Shown: positions 1 through 5,692 of the stretch, piece by piece
Numbering within the stretch: the stretch's first letter is position 1
Layout of the letters: every line of letters begins with the position of its first letter
From: Lentisphaerota bacterium
Lineage (GTDB): Bacteria > Verrucomicrobiota > Kiritimatiellia > UBA8416 > JAFGIZ01
Direction of reading: 5' to 3'
Length of the DNA stretch: 6,870 bases
Assembly: GCA_016929365.1 (NCBI GenBank)
Contig: JAFGIZ010000044.1
Location: 1-6,870 of the forward strand
Translations under genes and position numbers: made by a program
The notes under the pieces: model-generated
Told to the model about the DNA's origin: nothing
Database searches by the model: none
The model's input: the letters and a program-made list of their open reading frames with translations, nothing else

Positions 1-238
1 CCACGGGCAGGGGCGATGCGGCGCAAATCGCGCGCAGCGCCTCCGCCGCCGCGGCATCCGGCACCGCCACGCGCACGATATCGCAACCCAGCGTCGCCGC
101 CTCACGAATCTGCGCCAGTGTCGCCGCCGCGTCGCGCGTGTCGGTCTTGGTCATGGTCTGCACGCTCACCGGCGCCCCGCCGCCGACGGGCACGTTGCCC
201 AGCCGGATGCGGCGGGTAGTCTGACGGGTGCAGGGCAT
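1..238 (-). CDS. ispG: 4-hydroxy-3-methylbut-2-enyl diphosphate synthase, N-terminal part (cut by window edge)
   Basis: IspG (GcpE) is the [4Fe-4S] enzyme that converts MEcPP to HMBPP, the sixth enzyme of the cytosolic MEP isoprenoid pathway. Only 79 complete codons lie in the window. They begin with ATG at 238 and stay open to the left edge, so the gene is partial and has no stop here. The translation starts MPCTRQTTRRIRLGNVPVGG and continues with SVQTMTKTDTRDAAATL and GCDIVRVAVPDAAAAEAL. These match, in order, the family pattern of GNVPIG, QSMTNTDTRD and GADIVRVSVP at the start of the TIM barrel. The last readable residues, SPLPV, fall just where the family continues with ADIHF. The C-terminal Cys cluster is outside the window. 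ATG lies 8 bases after the rseP stop, and no clear Shine-Dalgarno sequence precedes it, so translation may depend on ribosomes finishing rseP. Identification is from the N-terminal motifs only, but they are distinctive. Confidence 0.93.
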   Translation of the reverse strand, partial: MPCTRQTTRRIRLGNVPVGGGAPVSVQTMTKTDTRDAAATLAQIREAATLGCDIVRVAVPDAAAAEALRAICAASPLPV

Positions 239-246
239 GGCAGGGC

Positions 247-1656
247 CTACGGGGCGTTGGTCACCGTTCCCGTGTCGCGCGAGAACCACCCGCGCACCGC
301 GTGTCCGACCGGCGTAAAGCGGTCGAAATCGCGCACGCTGATATACAGGAAGAATGTAATGAACAGCACGACGAAGACGTTGACGAGCACGCCGACCACG
401 CGGGGATGCGGCGGCCGGCCCCGCACGGCCTCCCACAGCGCAAAGACAATGTGCCCGCCGTCCAGCACCGGGACCGGCAACAGGTTCAGGATCGCCAGGT
501 TCACGTTCAGGAACCCGGTAAACCACACCGCCAGCATCAGGCTGGACCGGACGATGCCCACGTAGTAGCTCACGATCGCCACCGGCCCGCCCATCTGCCG
601 GGCTGCCTGGCCGGCCCGTTCGGGGCTCAGGAGGTTGCCGAGAAATCGGAAGATCGCCGACGCATGCCGACGCAGCTGGTCCAGCGGACGCGGATGCACC
701 CGCACGCCCGTGTCCACGACGGTCCGTGCGGTCTCGAAGACGATCCCGATCCGCACCATGTCCGTGTCCGGATCGTAGAGCGGGGTGACCTCCAGCGTCC
801 GCGTGACCGGCCCGCCCTCCGTCCCGCGCTCGACCGTCAGCGTCGTCGGCTGCCCGCGGCGGGCATTGACCGCCTCGATCAGCTGGCCGCGGCTCAGGAC
901 CGGCTCGTCGTTGAACGCGATCAGCCGGTCGCCCGCCTGCACTCCCGCCGCGGCGGCGCTCAGCCCCGGCGTCACGCGGCCGACCCGGCAGGGCTCCGGC
1001 GCGGCCACGCCGCCCACCATGCGGATCCCGTACTGCCACTCCTCGGTCGGGACGCGCACGCTCTTTTCGCCGCCGTCCGCCGTCCGCACGCGCAGCGTCA
1101 CGCGCTCGCGCAGCGACGCTTCCTGGACGAAGCGGCTCCACTGGTCCACGGGCGCGCCGTTGACCGCGACGATTTCGTCACCCGTCCGCAGCCCCGCCTC
1201 GTAGGCGGCGCTGTCCCGGTCCACGTACCCCAGCACGGCGGGCTGGTTCGCGGTCGTCATGGGCATGCCCGCCCAGTACACCGCCAGGGCCACGACCACG
1301 GCGAGAACCACGTTGCCCCCCGCCCCCGAGAGCGATACCACGATCTTCTTCCAGGGCGCGATCCGCGGCAACTCGCGCGCCGATCCGGTTTGCCCCTGCA
1401 CACCGGCCATGGCCGCCGGGTCCAGCTGCGGCAGCGCGACATACCCGCCGAGGGGCAGACAGCCGACCCTGTACACCGTCCTGCCGATCCGGCGTTTCCA
1501 CACGGCCGGACCGAACCCGATCGAAAACGCGTCGATGACCAGGCCGCACAGGCGCGCCGCCACGTAATGCCCCAGTTCGTGCACCATGATCGAGACGCCG
1601 AAGAACACGGCCACGATGACCGCCACCCGCAATCCGCTGAAGAATGCTTCCGTCAT
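247..1656 (-). CDS. rseP: RIP zinc metalloprotease RseP (site-2 protease family)
   Basis: This is an inner-membrane intramembrane metalloprotease. In E. coli, RseP cleaves anti-sigma factor RseA and remnant signal peptides; the substrate here is unknown. The protein has 469 residues, close to the usual 420-480. A first membrane helix (about 8-34) carries the zinc motif HELGH at 26-30. It is followed by the re-entrant loop region with GFGPAVWKRR and GYVALPQLDP (71-80). A second helix starts near 106 and contains GAGGNVVLAV. Two PDZ domains follow, about 138-212 (AGLRTGDEIVAVNG) and 220-300 (AGVQAGDRLIAFND). The C-terminal helices carry NLLPVPVLDGGH (391-402), where Asp399 should be the third zinc ligand, and a last helix lies at about 420-440. 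The ATG at 1656 overlaps the dxr stop as ATGA and has a strong upstream GGGAGG; the open frame extends further upstream, but only inside dxr. All catalytic residues are present. Confidence 0.97.
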   Translation of the reverse strand: MTEAFFSGLRVAVIVAVFFGVSIMVHELGHYVAARLCGLVIDAFSIGFGPAVWKRRIGRTVYRVGCLPLGGYVALPQLDPAAMAGVQGQTGSARELPRIAPWKKIVVSLSGAGGNVVLAVVVALAVYWAGMPMTTANQPAVLGYVDRDSAAYEAGLRTGDEIVAVNGAPVDQWSRFVQEASLRERVTLRVRTADGGEKSVRVPTEEWQYGIRMVGGVAAPEPCRVGRVTPGLSAAAAGVQAGDRLIAFNDEPVLSRGQLIEAVNARRGQPTTLTVERGTEGGPVTRTLEVTPLYDPDTDMVRIGIVFETARTVVDTGVRVHPRPLDQLRRHASAIFRFLGNLLSPERAGQAARQMGGPVAIVSYYVGIVRSSLMLAVWFTGFLNVNLAILNLLPVPVLDGGHIVFALWEAVRGRPPHPRVVGVLVNVFVVLFITFFLYISVRDFDRFTPVGHAVRGWFSRDTGTVTNAP

Positions 1657-2825
1657 GCGCCGCCTCCCGCGGCCCGGCGGGCCGCCGCATCCGCCGCCAG
1701 GATATCCTCCAGGCGCGGCGCCTCCACGACCGCATGGTCCGCCATGACCCGTTCCACGGTCCGGGCAATATCCGCAAACGGGATCCGGCCGTCCAGAAAA
1801 CGCTGCACGGCCACCTCGTTCGCGGCGTTCAGCACGGCCGGCAGCGTGCCCCCGCGTTCCCCGGCGCAACGGGCCAGGCGCAGACAGGGGAAACGCCCCG
1901 TGTCCGCCGGCAGGAAGCGCAGGGTCCGCTCCCGCGTCAGGTCCAATCCCGGCAATCCGCCGTCCACGCGTTCCGGCCAGGTCAGGGCGTACTGAATGGC
2001 ATAGCGCATATCCGGAATGCTCACCTGCGCGAGCATGTTGCCGTCCCGGAACTCGACCAGCGAATGCACGATGCTTTCCGGATGGACCGCCACCTCGATC
2101 CGGTCATAGGGCACCCCGAAGAGCCAGTGCGCCTCGATAATCTCCAGCCCCTTGTTCATCAGCGTGGCCGAATCCACGCTGATTTTGCGGCCCATGTCCC
2201 AGCGCGGATGCGCCAGGGCCTCCTCGACGGTGACCTGTTCGAAATCGATCTCCGGCCGGTCATAAAAGGGGCCCCCGGAGGCGGTCAGCACGATCCGCCG
2301 CACCGTTTCCGCCGCCGGCCCGGCCCGCCCCGGCCCGGTGGCGCCGCTTCCCTCCAGGCACTGCAGCACGGCTCCGTGCTCGCTGTCCACCGGCAACAGC
2401 CGGACCCCGTTGGCCGCGGCGGCCTCCGTGACCACGCCGCCCGCCGCTACGAGCACCTCCTTGGTGGCCAGCGCCACGTCGCAGCCGAGATCCAGGGCGG
2501 CCAGGACGGGCTTCAAGCCCGCCAGGCCGACCACCGCGCACAGGACCAGGTCCGCGCGGGCCGCCCCCGCCAGGTCCTCCAGGCCGCGTTCGCCCCCGTA
2601 CACGCGCACCCCCGGCGGCGCGGCGTGCTTGCACTGCCGCGCGGCTTCCGGCTCGAGCACCGCCACGTGCTGCACGCCGAACCGCGCGGCCTGCTCCAGG
2701 ACGCCGGCCGCGTTGCGCCGCACCGCCAGGCCGGCCACGCAGAGCCGGTCGTTCAATGCTTCGGCCACGCGCAGCGCGTTGGTGCCGATCGAACCGGTAC
2801 TGCCGAGTATCACGACGCGCTTCAT
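1653..2825 (-). CDS. dxr: 1-deoxy-D-xylulose 5-phosphate reductoisomerase
   Basis: DXR rearranges and reduces DXP to MEP with NADPH and a divalent metal. It is the first committed step of the MEP pathway, cytosolic, and the target of fosmidomycin. The protein has 390 residues, a normal length. The NADPH-binding motif GSTGSIG is at 8-14. The catalytic motifs sit exactly three residues before their E. coli positions: metal ligands Asp147, Glu149 (PVDSEHGA) and Glu228, and substrate-phosphate residues Ser183 (SGGPF), Ser219, Asn224 and Lys225 in KISVDSATLMNKGLEIIEAH. His206 in HPRWDMG matches the flexible-loop histidine. The C-terminal region has the expected LNAANEVAV. Two features differ from E. 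coli: LATKEVLV at 119-126 replaces LANKESLV, and a Gly/Ala/Pro-rich loop lies at about 159-173. The ATG at 2825 overlaps the cdsA stop as ATGA. No Shine-Dalgarno sequence is visible upstream, so start is probably by coupling. The next gene, rseP, also overlaps by four bases. Confidence 0.98.
   Translation of the reverse strand: MKRVVILGSTGSIGTNALRVAEALNDRLCVAGLAVRRNAAGVLEQAARFGVQHVAVLEPEAARQCKHAAPPGVRVYGGERGLEDLAGAARADLVLCAVVGLAGLKPVLAALDLGCDVALATKEVLVAAGGVVTEAAAANGVRLLPVDSEHGAVLQCLEGSGATGPGRAGPAAETVRRIVLTASGGPFYDRPEIDFEQVTVEEALAHPRWDMGRKISVDSATLMNKGLEIIEAHWLFGVPYDRIEVAVHPESIVHSLVEFRDGNMLAQVSIPDMRYAIQYALTWPERVDGGLPGLDLTRERTLRFLPADTGRFPCLRLARCAGERGGTLPAVLNAANEVAVQRFLDGRIPFADIARTVERVMADHAVVEAPRLEDILAADAAARRAAGGGA
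1663..1668 (-). promoter_or_regulatory. Shine-Dalgarno site of rseP
   Basis: The minus strand reads GGGAGG, then six bases, then the ATG at 1656. This is the strongest ribosome binding site in the window. It lies inside the last codons of dxr (the Arg-Ala-Ala-Gly-Gly-Gly-Ala tail). It fixes the rseP start and should allow initiation independent of, or in addition to, coupling through the ATGA overlap. Confidence 0.8.
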
Positions 2826-3697
2826 AGCAGAAACAGCCAGGCGTACACGTACAGGGCCGGGGCTCCGAACAGCAGGCTGTCCAGCACGTCGAGAATGCCG
2901 CCCAGTCCCGGAATCGCGCTACTGGAATCCTTGGTGCCCGCCGCGCGCTTGAGCAGCGACTCGCACAGGTCGCCGATCAACCCGGCCACCGCCAGCAGCA
3001 CACCCAGCACCACCGCGTGTCCGGTCGTCAGCGTCATGCGCCCCATGTCGCCGCCCACCGTCCAGCAGAAGGCAAGGCTGACCGCCAGGGCGGCCGCGAT
3101 GCCGCCCGCGACGCCTTCCCAGGTCTTGCCCGGCGACAGGCGCGGAAACAGCTTGTGCCGGCCCACGAGCTTGCCCGTGAAATACGCGCCCATGTCCGAG
3201 GACTTGACCACCAGCACCAGGTACAATACCAGCAGCCGGCCGGCCCGGCTGACCTCCGTTGCGAACCCGCCCCCTTCCCATGCGAAGGCCAGCCGCGTAA
3301 TGAAGTTCAGCAGAAACGGCACGTACAGGATGCCGAGCAGCGTGCACCCGATCGTGGCCAGCGGCTGCGGATTGCTGCGCTGCGGCATCTGCCGGATGAA
3401 GACCGCCACCAGCGAGCCCAGCATGACCGCCTGTTCCCAGCGGTACGCCCGCGCCATATGCTCGATGTCCGGCCCGATGGTGATGAACGTCGCCGAAATC
3501 AACAACCCTCCGCAGACGACGCCCAGCACCTTGAAGGCCGGCTTCCCCCCCAGGTTGACAATCCCGTAGAACTCGACCTGCGCGAGGGCGGCGACAATCA
3601 GCAGGAGCAGCCAGGCGCCCACGGCGGGCAGGAAATTGACGACGAGGACGAAGGCCCCGCCGATCAGGCAGCCGCTCAGTATGCGGTACTTCAACAC
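2822..3697 (-). CDS. cdsA: Phosphatidate cytidylyltransferase (CDP-diacylglycerol synthase)
   Basis: CdsA joins CTP and phosphatidic acid to give CDP-diacylglycerol, the precursor of phosphatidylglycerol, cardiolipin and phosphatidylethanolamine. It is a polytopic inner-membrane enzyme. The 291-residue product fits the family (about 265-310). Hydrophobic segments occur near 10-22, 27-47, 56-75, 90-103, 115-135, 154-166, 194-213, 226-244 and 274-291. Family blocks visible are SSDMGAYFTGKLVGRHKL (166-183), SPGKTWEG (188-195), and the C-terminal signature from ESLLKR through KDSSS, IPGLGGILD and VLDS (246-274). Compared with the textbook signature, Gly after KD is Ser, His of PGHGG is Leu and Arg of LDRxDS is Val, while the acidic residues Asp257, Asp270 and Asp273 remain. 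No ATG fits the N-terminus. I chose GTG at 3697, 10 bases after GGAG; TTG at 3694 is the alternative. Both lie inside the end of uppS. Confidence 0.94.
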   Translation of the reverse strand: MLKYRILSGCLIGGAFVLVVNFLPAVGAWLLLLIVAALAQVEFYGIVNLGGKPAFKVLGVVCGGLLISATFITIGPDIEHMARAYRWEQAVMLGSLVAVFIRQMPQRSNPQPLATIGCTLLGILYVPFLLNFITRLAFAWEGGGFATEVSRAGRLLVLYLVLVVKSSDMGAYFTGKLVGRHKLFPRLSPGKTWEGVAGGIAAALAVSLAFCWTVGGDMGRMTLTTGHAVVLGVLLAVAGLIGDLCESLLKRAAGTKDSSSAIPGLGGILDVLDSLLFGAPALYVYAWLFLL

Positions 3698-4401
3698 GGC
3701 TTGATGTCTCCAAAACGCCGCTCGCGGCGTCCGTACGCCTCCAGGGCCTGCCGGAATTCCGCTTCGCGGAAATCGGGCCACAGGACATCGGTCACGTACA
3801 GTTCCGTATACGAAAGCTGCCATAGCATGAAATTGCTCAGGCGCAGCTCGCCGCTGGTCCGGATCAGCAGATCGGGATCGGGCACATCCGGCAGATAGAG
3901 GTGGGCCGCCACCGTCGCTTCGTCCACGTCTTCCGGCCGGATCGCGCCGGCCTGCGCCTTGTGTGCGATGGCGCGCGCCGCGGCGGCAATCTCGGTCCGC
4001 CCGCCGTAGCTCAGGGCCATGATCAACTGGCCCTCCCCGTACGAGGCGGTCGCGCTCATGACGCGCCGCAGCTCGCGCTGCACGGCGCGCGGCAGGTCCT
4101 CGATCCGGCCCATGACCCGCAGGCGCACGCGGTGCTTGTGCAGCTCGTCTTCCCGCTCCTTCAGAAACTGCTCGAGGAGCCCCATCAGCGCCCGGATCTC
4201 CGCGGGCGGACGGACCCAGTTTTCGACGCTGAACGCGTAGAGCGTCAGGTACCGCACCCCGGCGTCGCGGCACGCCCGCACCACGGCGCGCACCGAATCG
4301 GCGCCGTGCTCGTGCCCCTTGATACGAGGCAGTTTGCGCCGGGCGGCCCACCGGCCGTTGCCGTCCATGATAATCGCGACATGCCGGGGCACCGACGGCA
4401 T
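3691..4401 (-). CDS. uppS: Isoprenyl transferase, probable undecaprenyl diphosphate synthase
   Basis: This is a cis-prenyltransferase of the UppS/UppP-carrier pathway. It adds isopentenyl diphosphate units to farnesyl diphosphate to make the C55 lipid carrier for peptidoglycan and polysaccharide assembly; it works at the cytosolic membrane face. The protein has 236 residues, near the 240-250 typical of the family. HVAIIMDGNGRWA (7-19) contains the catalytic Asp13 and the diphosphate-binding GNGRWA. GHEHGADSVR (29-38) and TLYAFSVENWVRP (53-65) follow. The signature DLLIRTSGELRLSNFMLWQL (177-196) runs on to SYTELY, holding the isopentenyl-diphosphate-binding arginines. The chain length of the product cannot be read from sequence, so undecaprenyl is an inference from the family and the bacterial envelope context. 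The ATG at 4401 shares its A with the purA stop (TGATG). No convincing Shine-Dalgarno sequence precedes it, which suggests stop-start reinitiation. The 3' end overlaps cdsA by seven bases. Confidence 0.96.
   Translation of the reverse strand: MPSVPRHVAIIMDGNGRWAARRKLPRIKGHEHGADSVRAVVRACRDAGVRYLTLYAFSVENWVRPPAEIRALMGLLEQFLKEREDELHKHRVRLRVMGRIEDLPRAVQRELRRVMSATASYGEGQLIMALSYGGRTEIAAAARAIAHKAQAGAIRPEDVDEATVAAHLYLPDVPDPDLLIRTSGELRLSNFMLWQLSYTELYVTDVLWPDFREAEFRQALEAYGRRERRFGDIKPC
3708..3711 (-). promoter_or_regulatory. Probable Shine-Dalgarno site of cdsA
   Basis: GGAG on the minus strand lies 10 bases before the GTG codon at 3697 and 13 before the TTG at 3694. It sits within the uppS coding sequence. 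The spacing favours GTG as the start, though only modestly, since 10 bases is already long. Confidence 0.45.
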
Positions 4402-5681
4402 CAGAACGCTACCCGTATCGTGCTGGCCCGGCGCGGTCCCAGCGAGAGGATCCCCAGCGGCACGTCCGTCAGCTCGCAGAGGCGGGAGAGGTAGGCTTTC
4501 GCCTGGGGCGGCAAGTCCTCGTAGCGCGTGATGTCCTGCGTCGCGGTGCGCCAGCCTTCCATGTCCTCGTAGACGGGTTCGCAGCGCGACAGCACGCGCG
4601 TATCGGCGGGCACGGATTCGTAAAGCCGTCCGTTCGCGCCGCGGTAGGCGGTACAGATTCTCAGTGTTTCCAGCGCGTCCAGAACGTCGAGCTTGGTGAT
4701 GGCCCAGGCGTCCACGCCGTTGATCCGCGCCGCGTAACGGGCGATCACGGCATCGAACCAGCCGCAGCGCCGCGGCCGGCCGGTTGTTGCCCCGAACTCG
4801 CGGCCCGCCTCCCCCAGGTGCCGGCCGACCGCGTCCTTCAGTTCCGTGGGAAACGGCCCCTCGCCGACCCGGGTCGTATAGGCCTTGACCACGCCGAGCA
4901 CCCGGTCGATCCGGTGCGGCGCAATGCCCGTTCCGCTGCACGCGCCGCCCGCGGTGGCGTTCGACGAGGTCACGAAGGGATACGTGCCGAAATCGATGTC
5001 CAGCATCGTGCCCTGCGCGCCTTCAAAAAGAATCGACCGGCCTTCCCGCACGGCCCGGTTCAGCATGTCGACCGAATCGGCCAGCAGGGGCCTCAACCGC
5101 TCGGCGGCCTCCACGTACTCCGCCGTTACGGCCCGCGTATCCGGCGGTTCCGCGCCGAGGGCTTCCAGGACCGACCCGGCCTCCGCCGCCCGCGCCGCGA
5201 AGCGCCCGGGAAAATCCTCGTCCACCAGATCGCACATGCGCAACCCCACGCGCGACACCTTGTCGCCGTAGGACGGGCCGATGCCCCGCTTGGTCGTCCC
5301 GATCTTGCGGTCCCTGGCGACGCGCGCCTCGCGTGCTTCGTCCAGCAGCCGGTGATACGGAAAGACCACGTGCGCGCGGTCGCTGACAAACAGCCGGCCG
5401 TCCACCGTAATGCCCGCCGCCTCCAGCTCGCGGATCTCCTTGACGAGCGCCAGCGGGTCGATCACGACCCCGTTCCCGATCACGCACAGCGTGCCCTCGT
5501 GCAGGATCCCGGACGGAATCAGGTGCAGCACGTAAAGCGTGTCCTCTATCTTCACGGTGTGGCCGGCGTTATTGCCGCCCTGGTAGCGCACCACGATGTC
5601 GGCATCCTCGGTCAACACGTCGATAATCTTGCCCTTGCCTTCGTCCCCCCACTGCGCCCCGATCAACACGGTATTCGGCAT
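4401..5681 (-). CDS. purA: Adenylosuccinate synthetase
   Basis: PurA condenses IMP and aspartate using GTP to give adenylosuccinate, the first dedicated step of AMP synthesis; it is cytosolic and usually a homodimer. The protein has 426 residues, as expected for bacteria. It opens MPNTVLIGAQWGDEGKGK, with the catalytic Asp13 of GDEGKGK, and the GHTV motif gives the catalytic His41; both have the same numbers as in E. coli. GIGPSYGDKVSR (133-144) is the IMP-binding signature, with the family arginine at 144. EGAQGTMLDIDFGTYPFVTS (220-239), TTGRPRRCGW (299-308), the guanine-specificity segment TKLDVLD (329-335) and SLGPRR (413-418) complete the family pattern. ATG at 5681 follows the stop of the aminotransferase by eight bases and has a Shine-Dalgarno site overlapping that stop. 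Its stop overlaps the uppS start by one base. PurA is the one non-envelope gene of the cluster. Confidence 0.98.
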   Translation of the reverse strand: MPNTVLIGAQWGDEGKGKIIDVLTEDADIVVRYQGGNNAGHTVKIEDTLYVLHLIPSGILHEGTLCVIGNGVVIDPLALVKEIRELEAAGITVDGRLFVSDRAHVVFPYHRLLDEAREARVARDRKIGTTKRGIGPSYGDKVSRVGLRMCDLVDEDFPGRFAARAAEAGSVLEALGAEPPDTRAVTAEYVEAAERLRPLLADSVDMLNRAVREGRSILFEGAQGTMLDIDFGTYPFVTSSNATAGGACSGTGIAPHRIDRVLGVVKAYTTRVGEGPFPTELKDAVGRHLGEAGREFGATTGRPRRCGWFDAVIARYAARINGVDAWAITKLDVLDALETLRICTAYRGANGRLYESVPADTRVLSRCEPVYEDMEGWRTATQDITRYEDLPPQAKAYLSRLCELTDVPLGILSLGPRRASTIRVAF

Positions 5682-5686
5682 CGTCT

Positions 5687-5692
5687 TCCTCA
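5687..5692 (-). promoter_or_regulatory. Shine-Dalgarno site of purA
   Basis: The minus strand reads TGAGGA, then five bases, then the purA ATG at 5681. Its first three bases are the stop codon of the upstream aminotransferase gene. Termination and initiation are therefore close enough for reinitiation, which supports co-transcription of the two genes. Confidence 0.7.

Noticed and set aside
239..246. Possible promoter or terminator between rseP and ispG
   Set aside because: Eight bases are too few for either, and the flanking coding sequence shows no evident -10/-35 pair or hairpin with a T-run.
1657..1869. N-terminal extension of the rseP frame into dxr
   Set aside because: The extra 71 codons are an Arg/Gly-rich shadow of dxr. 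The ATG at 1656 has a strong Shine-Dalgarno site and begins just before the first membrane helix.
301..1995. 564-codon open frame on the plus strand
   Set aside because: It is antisense to rseP and the end of dxr, has compositionally biased His/Arg/Gln-rich sequence and no family resemblance; rseP on the other strand has every catalytic motif.
1644..3569. 641-codon open frame on the plus strand
   Set aside because: It lies antisense to dxr and cdsA, is rich in Arg, Pro, His and Ala, has no recognisable motif, and is what G+C-rich codon use produces opposite real genes.
3698..4351. N-terminal extension of the cdsA frame into uppS
   Set aside because: The extra 218 codons are an out-of-frame reading of uppS, Arg- and Gly-rich. 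The CdsA-like hydrophobic sequence starts only at the GTG at 3697.
4402..4941. N-terminal extension of the uppS frame into purA
   Set aside because: It reads purA out of frame. The family N-terminus begins only a few residues before HVAIIMDGNGRWA, at the ATG at 4401.
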